DNA from: an uncultured Flavobacteriales bacterium
GTDB lineage: Bacteria; Bacteroidota; Bacteroidia; Flavobacteriales_D; Sanyastnellaceae
Length of the DNA stretch: 5,313 nucleotides
NCBI GenBank assembly: GCA_913057815.1
Contig: CAJXOV010000202.1
Coordinates: 1 to 5,313, forward strand
Direction: 5' to 3'
The position numbers and the translations under genes were made by a program. The notes under the pieces are model-generated. The model searched no databases and was not told where the DNA came from. It saw only the letters and a list, made by a program, of their open reading frames with translations. Each line of letters begins with the position of its first letter. Positions within the stretch are counted from its first letter, which is position 1. Shown here one piece after another: positions 1 through 5,313 of the stretch.

Positions 1-40
1 TCTCTATTCGTCGGCAGCGTCAGATGTGTATAAGAGACAG
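1..40 (+). other. Nextera i5-side sequencing adapter (technical sequence)
   Basis: This is not genomic DNA. Positions 22-40 are the 19-base Tn5 mosaic end AGATGTGTATAAGAGACAG, and 8-21 are the Nextera read-1 primer stretch TCGTCGGCAGCGTC. Positions 1-7 (TCTCTAT) fit the last seven bases of an i5 index, matching S502/N502 (CTCTCTAT) as I remember the index list. The order index, primer, mosaic end is exactly that of a Nextera library molecule, so genomic sequence begins at 41. An ATG inside the mosaic end (24-26) opens a false start that reads MCIRDR into the neighbouring gene. Confidence 0.99.
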
Positions 41-338
41 GATTATAGGAACAGTAGGAGAGCTTCAGTTTGAGGTAATTAAATATAGATTGGAAAATGA
101 ATATGGCGCTAAATGTGATTTCCAATCTAAAAATTATTTCAAGGCCTGTTGGATAACTTCTGATAACCCAGAAAAGTTAGCAGAGTTTATTCGAATTAAG
201 AATCAGGAGATTCTAAAAGATAAAGATGAAAACAATGTTTATCTGGCTCCATCTGAGTTTATTCTAAATATGGAGAGACAAAATTACCCTGAAATAGAAT
301 TCCACCTTACTTCTGAATTCAAAACTCAAATGGCTTAA
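41..338 (+). CDS. prfC: Peptide chain release factor 3, C-terminal fragment
   Basis: This is the C-terminal end of RF3, the translational GTPase that releases RF1/RF2 from the ribosome after peptide release in the cytoplasm. Only 98 complete codons remain (42-335, stop TAA at 336-338). E. coli RF3 has about 529 residues, so roughly the last fifth is present and the GTPase domain is missing. The start GTVGELQFEVIKYRLENEYG matches the G-x-VG-LQF(D/E)V-RL--EY signature of the RF3 C-terminal domain. The NVYLAPSEF and ERQNYPEIEFHLTSE segments match the family ending (Y-A-S--NL----RYPD--FH-T-E). The gene is truncated by the left adapter, not by biology. The upstream ATG at 24 lies in adapter and must not be used as a start. 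No terminator is evident in the 89 bases before the next gene. Confidence 0.93.
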
Positions 339-414
339 CAGATATTAACTAGAGTGAGTAACATTCATTTGAAGGTAAACGTTGTACATTCATCCAATCG
401 TGATTTTTTTCACT

Positions 415-422
415 TAAATTTG
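415..422 (+). promoter_or_regulatory. Bacteroidota -7 box TAAATTTG
   Basis: TAAATTTG is a full match to the Bacteroidota -7 consensus TAnnTTTG. It ends five bases before the ATG at 428, so initiation would be expected at about 427-430, on or next to the start codon. I found no good -33 TTG at the normal spacing; the nearest, at 382-384, is 30 bases upstream of the box, which is too far. The region is AT-rich, so a chance match is possible. If the box is real, the possible GTG start at 422-424 would not be transcribed. Confidence 0.42.
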
Positions 423-427
423 TGTTA

Positions 428-1087
428 ATGCGTTTTATTCGAATTGTATTTTTTCTGTTTGCTTTAGCTTTTTCGTTTTCAGTAAAAGGTCAGGAAGAGG
501 TAATTGCCATAGGAGACTCTATACCTGAGCTTGAGGTTATTCAATTCAGCGGAGTTTTAGTTACTGGTGACAGTTTAATTCCTGTACCTTATTCAAATGT
601 TTATAGAACCAGAGATAATACAGGAGTAATTTCAAATGTTCTAGGTTTTTTCACCCTACCAGCTTTTAAGGGAGATACCATCATGTTTTCTAATGTGGGA
701 TATAGAAATATCACATATGTTATTCCTGCTGATACTGAAGATAAAATGCACTCGATAGTGCAGTTAATTGCTCCAGATACCATTAGGATTGCTGATGTTA
801 ATGTCTTTCCGTGGCCTACAAGAACAGCTTTTAAGCATGATTTTTTAGCATTAGAATTACCGGAGGATAATTTAGCCAGAATGCAAAGAAACTTAGATCC
901 ATTAGAGATGAAAAAGCGGATTGCATTTTTAGGTCCTGATGGAGCTTCTTCAGCTAGTTTTGCTATGAATAATGAATCGTTAAGGTTACAGAGTATGGGG
1001 ACAGCGCAAAATATTAGCTTAATGAATCCATTCGCTTGGGCTCAATTTATATCTGCCCTTCGGAATGGTAGCTTAAGAAGACAGTAA
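428..1087 (+). CDS. Secreted carboxypeptidase-regulatory-like domain protein
   Basis: This is a predicted exported protein of 219 residues. Residues 1-21 form a signal peptide (basic R2/R5, hydrophobic core VFFLFALAFSFSV), with likely cleavage near KG-QEE. Residues about 41-115 resemble the CarboxypepD_reg-like beta-sandwich found at the N-terminus of TonB-dependent receptors: GVLVTGDSLIPVPYSNVYR, then GVISNVLGFFTLPAFKGD and IMFSNVGY. No TonB plug or barrel follows. Instead there is a C-terminal module with VNVFPWPTRTAFKHDFLALELPEDNL and NPFAWAQFISALRNG, which I recall from stand-alone Bacteroidota proteins of this type. The function is unknown; an envelope role is inferred. I chose the ATG at 428 over an in-frame GTG at 422 because it places arginine directly in the signal n-region and because the GTG overlaps the -7 box. 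The last 15 bases overlap the convergent neighbour. Confidence 0.85.
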   Translation: MRFIRIVFFLFALAFSFSVKGQEEVIAIGDSIPELEVIQFSGVLVTGDSLIPVPYSNVYRTRDNTGVISNVLGFFTLPAFKGDTIMFSNVGYRNITYVIPADTEDKMHSIVQLIAPDTIRIADVNVFPWPTRTAFKHDFLALELPEDNLARMQRNLDPLEMKKRIAFLGPDGASSASFAMNNESLRLQSMGTAQNISLMNPFAWAQFISALRNGSLRRQ

Positions 1088-1495
1088 ATCTTTAAATAAC
1101 TCTTTTTCAGTTTCTTTTATAAATTGGAACAACCAAAGCTTAGCCTCTGAACGTTTCGTAAACACTCTAAAAGGAACTCTGTTTTTATAGAAAATCAAAT
1201 TGAAGTTAGTAATGAGTTTTTGGAGAGGGCTGTCTATAACTACTGCGCTGGCTTGTAAATTTTGAACTCCTTCATTGGTCCCTAAATATTTGAATGCATC
1301 ACTATCTAGTAGCAAGTAATCTTTAACTATCAGTAAAAAGGGGAAGTTATACTTACCTGTAATTTTAATTCTCTCGTTAACTAGAAGTACCGCAGTTTTG
1401 AGGTCTATAATTAAATCAGGTTTTAACTCACAAATAAGAATACCGTTCTCAAGTTTATAAGTAGCTTTTCTGGTATTTACATTTAGTTTTTCCAT
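1073..1495 (-). CDS. DUF7793 / STAS-like small cytoplasmic protein
   Basis: This is a 140-residue protein without signal peptide or membrane segment. Its layout fits the Bacteroidota proteins annotated DUF7793 or STAS/SEC14-like: an N-terminal strand pair (ATYKLENGILICELKPD), a helix (LKTAVLLVNERIKITG), a central strand (PFLLIVKDYLLLD), then DAFKYLG. The closing part is ASAVVIDSPLQKLITNFNLIFYKNRVPFRVFTKRSEAKLWL (residues about 82-121), where the S-x(3)-KL--NF--x-F-K--VP-R-F----EA--WL pattern is the most diagnostic. The role is unknown; STAS-fold relatives include regulators and ligand-binding modules, which is only a fold-level hint. I chose the ATG at 1495 over an upstream in-frame GTG (1507), which adds only MIYY. 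No clear -7 box precedes it, so cotranscription with the upstream lipoprotein gene (gap 95 bp) is possible. Its TAA at 1073-1075 lies inside the convergent gene's coding end. Confidence 0.8.
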   Translation of the reverse strand: MEKLNVNTRKATYKLENGILICELKPDLIIDLKTAVLLVNERIKITGKYNFPFLLIVKDYLLLDSDAFKYLGTNEGVQNLQASAVVIDSPLQKLITNFNLIFYKNRVPFRVFTKRSEAKLWLFQFIKETEKELFKDLLSS

Positions 1496-1546
1496 ATAGT
1501 AGATCACTAAGGTAAGCCAAGAAGAATAGTTCTGTTAGAAGATATC

Positions 1547-1580
1547 CAACACTCTTCAATATACTAATGTTGAATAGTTG
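1547..1580 (-). repeat. Imperfect inverted repeat, hairpin B
   Basis: CAAC (1547-1550) pairs with GTTG (1577-1580), and TTCAA (1555-1559) pairs with TTGAA (1570-1574). These are separated by an internal loop of four versus two bases, with a 10-base terminal loop. It lies between the lipoprotein and DUF7793 genes, in the transcript of both if they are cotranscribed. No U-run follows, so it is not a standard intrinsic terminator. It shares 1570-1578 with the adjacent hairpin A, so the two cannot form together. Confidence 0.3.
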
Positions 1581-1599
1581 TCAGAAGTGACTATTCACA
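1568..1599 (-). repeat. Inverted repeat over lipoprotein stop codon, hairpin A
   Basis: TGAATAGT (1571-1578) and ACTATTCA (1590-1597) are perfect complements with an 11-base loop. With a single T bulge the stem extends by two pairs, to 1568 and 1599. On the minus-strand RNA the stem includes the TAG stop of the lipoprotein gene (1591-1593). There is no U-run after it, so if it acts in 3'-end formation it would be through RNA processing or stability rather than intrinsic termination. An 8-base perfect repeat in AT-rich DNA can occur by chance. Confidence 0.42.
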
Positions 1600-2775
1600 A
1601 AGATAAAAGCAAGTACAAAGATCTGGGTCGATATCACAATTCAGAACACTAGCACCTTTCCAGCAGAAGTTTAAGTCTGAAGTAACACCTCCAGAACAAA
1701 GTTCGTTCATTGTTTGAATATCCATTCTAATGTCAGTAGACTGTTGGTTTAGCCTAGAACTAAATAATCCTTGTCCGTTTGTAACATTAGTCCATTGTGG
1801 CCTTTCTTGTGCTAAGCTAGTCGAAGGCTCCGCGAAATCTATAAAAGAATTGTAATCTTCATCTGCAGAAACTAGTTTAAATCTAAAAGCAGAATAGTGT
1901 CCAGGAGTTATAGCTTCATTTAACAAGCCAATTTCTCTTGTGATGTTAGGATTCGATTCTAATTGTGAAGCTATCTCTTGAGTGAAAAGCTCTCCATTAA
2001 TTGCTTTTTCTAAATTTTCCGACATAGTACCATCCTGTGCCACATTAGTAGTGTTTGTTTCACCCATATACCATTCTAAAGTTTTCACTTCACTTGAAAT
2101 TTCGTTTTCGAATGCTGGTGATTCCCAAACTTTTTCTACATAATCCATTTCTATAAAGAGAGCGTATCTTTTAGCTCCAACTTCACTTTTCCATCTAAAT
2201 TGATAATTTTTAGGAAGTCTTAAACCATCTGCATTTGGAGAATTAAAGAAACTTATCCTTTGACTACTATTTCCTGCACTATTAGACTGAGGGTTTGTGA
2301 TGGCACCTGGAGTATTTGAAATTAATGATGTGGTGCAAAAAACAGAATCTTTATTACTGAACTTAATATTCAGTCTATAATCAAAATCTTGATCAAGATT
2401 TGCTTCTTCAAAGTAATACACCTTTCTCAATGGATCGGTTATTCCTTCAACATAAAAAAGAGTTTCATTAATAGCTTCAACTAGAGTGTCCTTAAGCTCC
2501 CAAAAGTCTACAATACTACTTCCATCTAGCTTTTCGACTCTGGCAGAAAGAATATCAGTATCGTCATATTCAACACTGTCTCTAATAGCAGCCATATCTT
2601 GTAATGCAACATCGCCTAAAAAAGACTTATTTATTCTGATGTATTGGATGTCTGAAGATTGGTCTAAAAGTCCATAAACCACCGTGATATCTTCATACGG
2701 TGCAGTAAGATCTATGTCTGTATTACACTTTGTAAGAAGTAAAGTAGCCACTATAGCTATTAGTAGATATTTCAT
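1591..2775 (-). CDS. Candidate outer-membrane/periplasmic lipoprotein, Cys-rich tail
   Basis: This is a 394-residue exported protein of unknown function. MKYLLIAIVATLLLTKC gives a signal peptide with cysteine 17 as candidate lipidation site. The -1 residue is lysine (LLTKC), where lipoboxes normally have G, A or S, so lipidation is uncertain; the acidic stretch after it (NTDID) is compatible with Bacteroidota lipoprotein export. The mature part begins TAPYEDITVVYGLLDQS, followed by QYIRINKSFLGD. Around 190-212 there is an immunoglobulin/fibronectin-like stretch (FRWKSEVGAKRYALFIEM). Near 326-341 the NVTNGQGLFSSR motif resembles the ending seen in DUF4249-like Bacteroidota lipoproteins, but I cannot assign that family firmly. 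Six cysteines (360, 371, 380, 387, 389, 393) crowd the last 35 residues, suggesting disulfides outside the cytoplasm. The gene is preceded by a plausible -7 box and lies 98 bp downstream of the acyl-CoA reductase gene. Confidence 0.82.
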   Translation of the reverse strand: MKYLLIAIVATLLLTKCNTDIDLTAPYEDITVVYGLLDQSSDIQYIRINKSFLGDVALQDMAAIRDSVEYDDTDILSARVEKLDGSSIVDFWELKDTLVEAINETLFYVEGITDPLRKVYYFEEANLDQDFDYRLNIKFSNKDSVFCTTSLISNTPGAITNPQSNSAGNSSQRISFFNSPNADGLRLPKNYQFRWKSEVGAKRYALFIEMDYVEKVWESPAFENEISSEVKTLEWYMGETNTTNVAQDGTMSENLEKAINGELFTQEIASQLESNPNITREIGLLNEAITPGHYSAFRFKLVSADEDYNSFIDFAEPSTSLAQERPQWTNVTNGQGLFSSRLNQQSTDIRMDIQTMNELCSGGVTSDLNFCWKGASVLNCDIDPDLCTCFYLCE

Positions 2776-2794
2776 TTGAAATTTATTGATGCTG

Positions 2795-2802
2795 CGAAGA
2801 TA
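2795..2802 (-). promoter_or_regulatory. Near-consensus -7 box TATCTTCG for the lipoprotein gene
   Basis: Read on the minus strand this is TATCTTCG followed by CAGCATC, one mismatch from TAnnTTTG. It lies 19 bases upstream of the ATG at 2775, giving a short leader of about 10-15 bases. A weak -33 (CTG, from plus positions 2823-2825) sits at 20-base spacing. This would give the lipoprotein its own promoter separate from the upstream acyl-CoA reductase gene. Confidence 0.42.
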
Positions 2803-2873
2803 GAGTTAAGATTGGGATTCCGCAGTTATAAAAGAGATTGAAACTATAAAAAATGTTTATAAAATATCATTCC

Positions 2874-3926
2874 TTATTGCAACGCTATGAGGAACTCTAA
2901 TGTGTCAACTCCGTCAGGGTAATCAGCTAAATCTGGTTTTTGAGCTTTCCCGAATGGAATATCTGTTTTTGAAATAACACATTGAATTTCCTCCTTTTTA
3001 TCTTCTAAAAGGAGATCCAATTTTTTTCTTTCAGAATAATACTCATAGTACATAGTGCCTACAGGCGACACAAGTGATTCTTCTTGTTTAATTAATAGAA
3101 ATCCATTCTCCAGAATATCTTCACAATTCAACAACCAAATTGCTCTGTGATAGTCATAATTATTAGCGTATTTATTATGATTGGCTATCTCTTTGAAACT
3201 ATAAATTCCCTTGAAAAACTTATCTAAATCATAACCTTCAGGGATGTAAAGTTTAGTCACGTTTCTACAGCCTAACCCGAAATAGGTAAAAATATCTTCC
3301 CCAAGTGCGGACATTTCATCTTCACTTTCATTTCCGTCTAACACTGCTACAGAAGTTCTATTCTTTCTTATTATTGACGGTTTGTCTTTAAAATAGTATT
3401 CAAAATATCTAGCAGAATTATTGCTTCCTGTAGCTATAACAGCGTCAAATCCTTCTAATTTCCCATGTATAACTTGAATGTTGTTTCCCAATTCAGGGTC
3501 GAGAGTTTTTAAATAATCGATGCACATCATCATTAATAATGTGTCCTTACTTGAAAGTTTAAGTAGAGCTATGTTTCCTGAAAGAATAACACAGAGAAGG
3601 TCATGCAATCCTACCAGGGGTATGTTTCCAGCAGCGATTAGTCCAACTTTCTTAGCCTTAAAGTCGCCTACATTATATTTCCCTAGCCATGAATTAATGT
3701 TTTCTAATGATAAAGAATTTCCCCATGAAGCCAGTGAAGTTTTTACGCTTTCCTTCGTAAACCATCCATTGTGATGAACGGCTAGGTTTATGGATTCTAG
3801 ACCTTTATTGAATTCTACTTCATTTAATCCGATTTCAAACCCAGGCCATTTCTTCTCTTCTGATAAGGCGCTAAGAACTTTACCTAATCTGACTACGGTC
3901 TGTATTCTATTTTTTACTTGGATCAT
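2874..3926 (-). CDS. LuxC-family acyl-CoA reductase
   Basis: This 350-residue cytoplasmic enzyme resembles the LuxC family (PF05893), which reduces fatty acyl-CoA or acyl donors to aldehyde with NADPH through an acyl-thioester on cysteine. The cofactor-binding-like segment VGLIAAGNIPLVGLHDLL (94-111) is followed by DAVIATGSNNSARYFEYYF (161-179) and SIIRKNRTSVAVLDG (184-198). The catalytic-region motif is FTYFGLGCRNVTKLYIPEG, with C220 the expected nucleophile. Classical luminous-bacterium LuxC is about 477-480 residues; this is the shorter form annotated simply as acyl-CoA reductase in many Bacteroidota. No luxA, B, D or E is present, so bioluminescence is not implied; the physiological substrate is unknown. 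The start is an ATG. The gene is divergent from the ferredoxin across 92 bp and may share regulatory DNA with it. No clear terminator is seen downstream. Confidence 0.9.
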   Translation of the reverse strand: MIQVKNRIQTVVRLGKVLSALSEEKKWPGFEIGLNEVEFNKGLESINLAVHHNGWFTKESVKTSLASWGNSLSLENINSWLGKYNVGDFKAKKVGLIAAGNIPLVGLHDLLCVILSGNIALLKLSSKDTLLMMMCIDYLKTLDPELGNNIQVIHGKLEGFDAVIATGSNNSARYFEYYFKDKPSIIRKNRTSVAVLDGNESEDEMSALGEDIFTYFGLGCRNVTKLYIPEGYDLDKFFKGIYSFKEIANHNKYANNYDYHRAIWLLNCEDILENGFLLIKQEESLVSPVGTMYYEYYSERKKLDLLLEDKKEEIQCVISKTDIPFGKAQKPDLADYPDGVDTLEFLIALQ

Positions 3927-3984
3927 GAATATTAATTAAGTGTAATAGTTCTTTAAAAGTGAAAAAACTGAAAATTAATGATGT

Positions 3985-3992
3985 TATATTTG
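3985..3992 (+). promoter_or_regulatory. -7 box TATATTTG for the ferredoxin gene
   Basis: TATATTTG is a full match to TAnnTTTG, 26 bases upstream of the ferredoxin ATG, predicting initiation near 3997-3999 and a leader of about 20 bases. A clear -33 TTG is not visible at normal spacing. TTTGCACGCAAA (3989-4000) is a perfect palindrome with five-base arms and could be an operator or just a by-product of the two opposed boxes. A weak purine stretch AGAAG (4011-4015) is the only ribosome-binding candidate. Confidence 0.66.
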
Positions 3993-3996
3993 CACG

Positions 3997-4366
<370 letters not shown>

Positions 4367-4389
4367 GTGATGATAATTATAAAAGACTT

Positions 4390-4421
4390 AGACCAAACTT
4401 AAACAGTTTGGTCTTTTTTTT
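4390..4421 (+). terminator. Intrinsic terminator after ferredoxin gene
   Basis: AGACCAAACT (4390-4399) and AGTTTGGTCT (4405-4414) form a perfect 10-bp stem around the five-base loop TAAAC, followed directly by a run of eight T (4414-4421, the first inside the stem). This is a textbook rho-independent terminator 24 bases after the ferredoxin stop codon. There is no matching T-run for the minus strand, so it looks one-directional. It separates the ferredoxin from the following secreted-protein gene. Confidence 0.92.
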
Positions 4422-4462
4422 GCCTAGAACAATTATAGATGAGTATTTCAAGTTTAATAAGA

Positions 4463-5267
4463 ATGAAATTTTATTCAATTATCATAGGTGTTTTGTGCCC
4501 TTTATGGGGATTTGGACAAGCTAATGAAATGGTGTTGTTGGAGGATAGTATCATAAAATGTCTGAATGGAATTGTCACCAGTGATAGTGATGAAGATAAA
4601 ACATCCTATTCAAGTTCACTTGAACAGCTCTTGTTAGAAAATTTAACAAATCCTGAAGTATTTAATTATTCTTTTGAGCGAATTGAAAAAATGGCAATAT
4701 TAAAGCCAGAGGATGAAGCTTTCATGCTTTTCAATTGGAATATTCCATTAAGCAATGGAATTAACAAGTTTAAAGCTTTTTTAATTCTTCCTTCCGAAGG
4801 GGTGAATGTAATAGAGAAATTTACCATACCTAAGAGAGCTGAAAAAAAACTAGAATCTAGATATTTGGATCTAGACCAGTGGTACGGTTGTTTGTATTAT
4901 GATGTAGTGCCATTTAAAAAAGGAAAATCACAAGTGTATACATTGCTAGGATACAGTCCGGATAAAAAAGCTCTGACTAAAAAATACATCGATGTTTTAA
5001 CCATTAGAAATGGAAAGGCTAGATTGGGAGAGGCAGTTTTTGAGGGGGAAAAAGGTCTGAAGAAAAGAGTGATTTTTAAATTTAGTTCTGAGGTAAGTAT
5101 GACAGTAAGGTATCAGGAGAAATCAGACAGGATTATTCTTGATCACTTAACACCTAGATCTCCTAATATGGAAGGGAATTTTCAATTTTACGGCCCAGAT
5201 GGTACTTTTGACGCTTACGAGTTGGAAAAGAGTACATGGAAATTAAAAAAAGGAGTAAGTTTTCAGG
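4463..5267 (+). CDS. Secreted Bacteroidota protein of unknown function, 3'-truncated
   Basis: This open frame has 268 complete codons before the right adapter and no stop. MKFYSIIIGVLCPLWGFGQA is a signal peptide with likely cleavage near FG-QA. The C-terminal half carries a pattern I recall from uncharacterised Bacteroidota exported proteins: DQWYGCLYYDVVP (138-150), VYTLLGYSP (158-166), KKYIDVLTIRNGKARLG (173-189), KKRVIFKFSSEVSMTVRYQ (200-218), IILDHLTPRSP (224-234) and FYGPDGTFDAYELEKSTWKL (242-261). Relatives seem to end soon after such a W-containing segment, so probably only a few residues are lost. The function is unknown. I chose the ATG at 4463; an in-frame ATG at 4439 would add MSISSLIR, which would also allow export but lengthens the n-region. 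I see no convincing TAnnTTTG box, and the gene lies just after a strong terminator. The apparent ending VSYTHLRAHETS is adapter-encoded. Confidence 0.8.
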
Positions 5268-5313
5268 CTGTCTCTTATACACATCTCCGAGCCCACGAGA
5301 CCTCTCTACATCT
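5268..5313 (+). other. Nextera i7-side sequencing adapter (technical sequence)
   Basis: This is not genomic DNA. Positions 5268-5286 are the mosaic end in reverse orientation (CTGTCTCTTATACACATCT), and 5287-5301 are the Nextera read-2 stretch CCGAGCCCACGAGAC. Positions 5302-5309 (CTCTCTAC) match index N707 as I remember the list, and ATCT at 5310-5313 begins the P7 sequence. Genomic sequence ends at 5267. In the frame of the preceding gene the adapter reads VSYTHLRAHETS, a known kind of database artefact. Confidence 0.99.

Noticed and set aside
1..40. Transposon end or mobile-element boundary
   Set aside because: The mosaic end is fused to Illumina primer and index sequence, so it is the in vitro Tn5 library adapter, not a natural transposon.
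601..783. Minus-strand open frame of 60 codons inside the carboxypeptidase-regulatory-like gene
   Set aside because: It lies fully within a well-supported coding gene, has no start signal and no recognisable domain.
1524..1579. Direct repeat GAATAGTT at 1524-1531 and 1572-1579
   Set aside because: Eight bases in an AT-rich spacer, not repeated further; chance is the simplest explanation.
2486..2677. Plus-strand open frame of 63 codons inside the lipoprotein gene
   Set aside because: Serine-rich antisense shadow of the lipoprotein coding sequence with no promoter or family signal.
2835..2870. Possible terminator after the acyl-CoA reductase gene (TATAAA/TTTATA stem with nearby T-run)
   Set aside because: The stem is only six A-T pairs with the T-run in the loop, which is expected by chance in this AT-rich spacer.
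3520..3774. Plus-strand open frame of 84 codons inside the acyl-CoA reductase gene
   Set aside because: Antisense shadow of a conserved enzyme region; low-plausibility composition and no promoter.
2874..3926. Part of a bioluminescence lux operon
   Set aside because: No luxA, B, D or E genes adjoin, the protein is well short of classical LuxC, and the neighbours are a ferredoxin and a lipoprotein.
4422..4462. Promoter for the last gene (TATTTCAA at 4444-4451 with TTTG at 4419-4422)
   Set aside because: Only TA and one further base of the -7 box match, so it is not separable from background.

Overview
The window is a 5,227-base piece of genomic DNA (41-5267) flanked on both sides by Illumina Nextera library adapter (1-40 and 5268-5313). 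The adapter is technical sequence, and it corrupts the apparent ends of the two outermost genes. The insert is AT-rich and looks like a member of the Bacteroidota, probably a marine or freshwater flavobacterium- or cytophaga-like lineage. The support is: promoter boxes of the TAnnTTTG type, weak or absent Shine-Dalgarno sequences, secreted proteins with short signal peptides of the kind common in that phylum, a DUF7793-like STAS-type protein, and a two-cluster ferredoxin in the long form I associate with Bacteroidota. Species cannot be named from this.

Layout from left to right. (1) The last 98 codons of peptide chain release factor 3 (prfC), plus strand, cut by the left adapter. (2) A secreted protein with a carboxypeptidase-regulatory-like domain, plus strand, with a TAnnTTTG box so close to its ATG that the mRNA may be nearly leaderless. 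(3) A small DUF7793/STAS-like protein on the minus strand, overlapping the previous gene tail-to-tail by 15 bp. (4) A candidate lipoprotein of 394 residues on the minus strand with a cysteine-rich tail and an atypical lipobox. Two mutually exclusive hairpins lie between its stop codon and gene 3. (5) A short LuxC-family acyl-CoA reductase, minus strand. (6) A 92-bp divergent intergenic region with two face-to-face TAnnTTTG boxes around a palindrome. (7) A 2[4Fe-4S] ferredoxin of the Allochromatium type, plus strand, ending in a strong intrinsic terminator. (8) A secreted protein of a Bacteroidota family of unknown function, plus strand, cut by the right adapter.

The genes do not form an obvious single pathway. 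The best candidate for shared regulation is the divergent acyl-CoA reductase/ferredoxin pair. Three or four products are exported envelope proteins, which is ordinary for a Bacteroidota chromosome. I see no mobile element, CRISPR array, RNA gene, toxin-antitoxin pair or defence system, and no convincing undescribed system. The points most worth following up are the adapter-derived protein ends, the overlapping divergent promoters, the lipoprotein's atypical lipobox and cysteine tail, and the alternative hairpins. No stretch over 300 bases lacks a gene.
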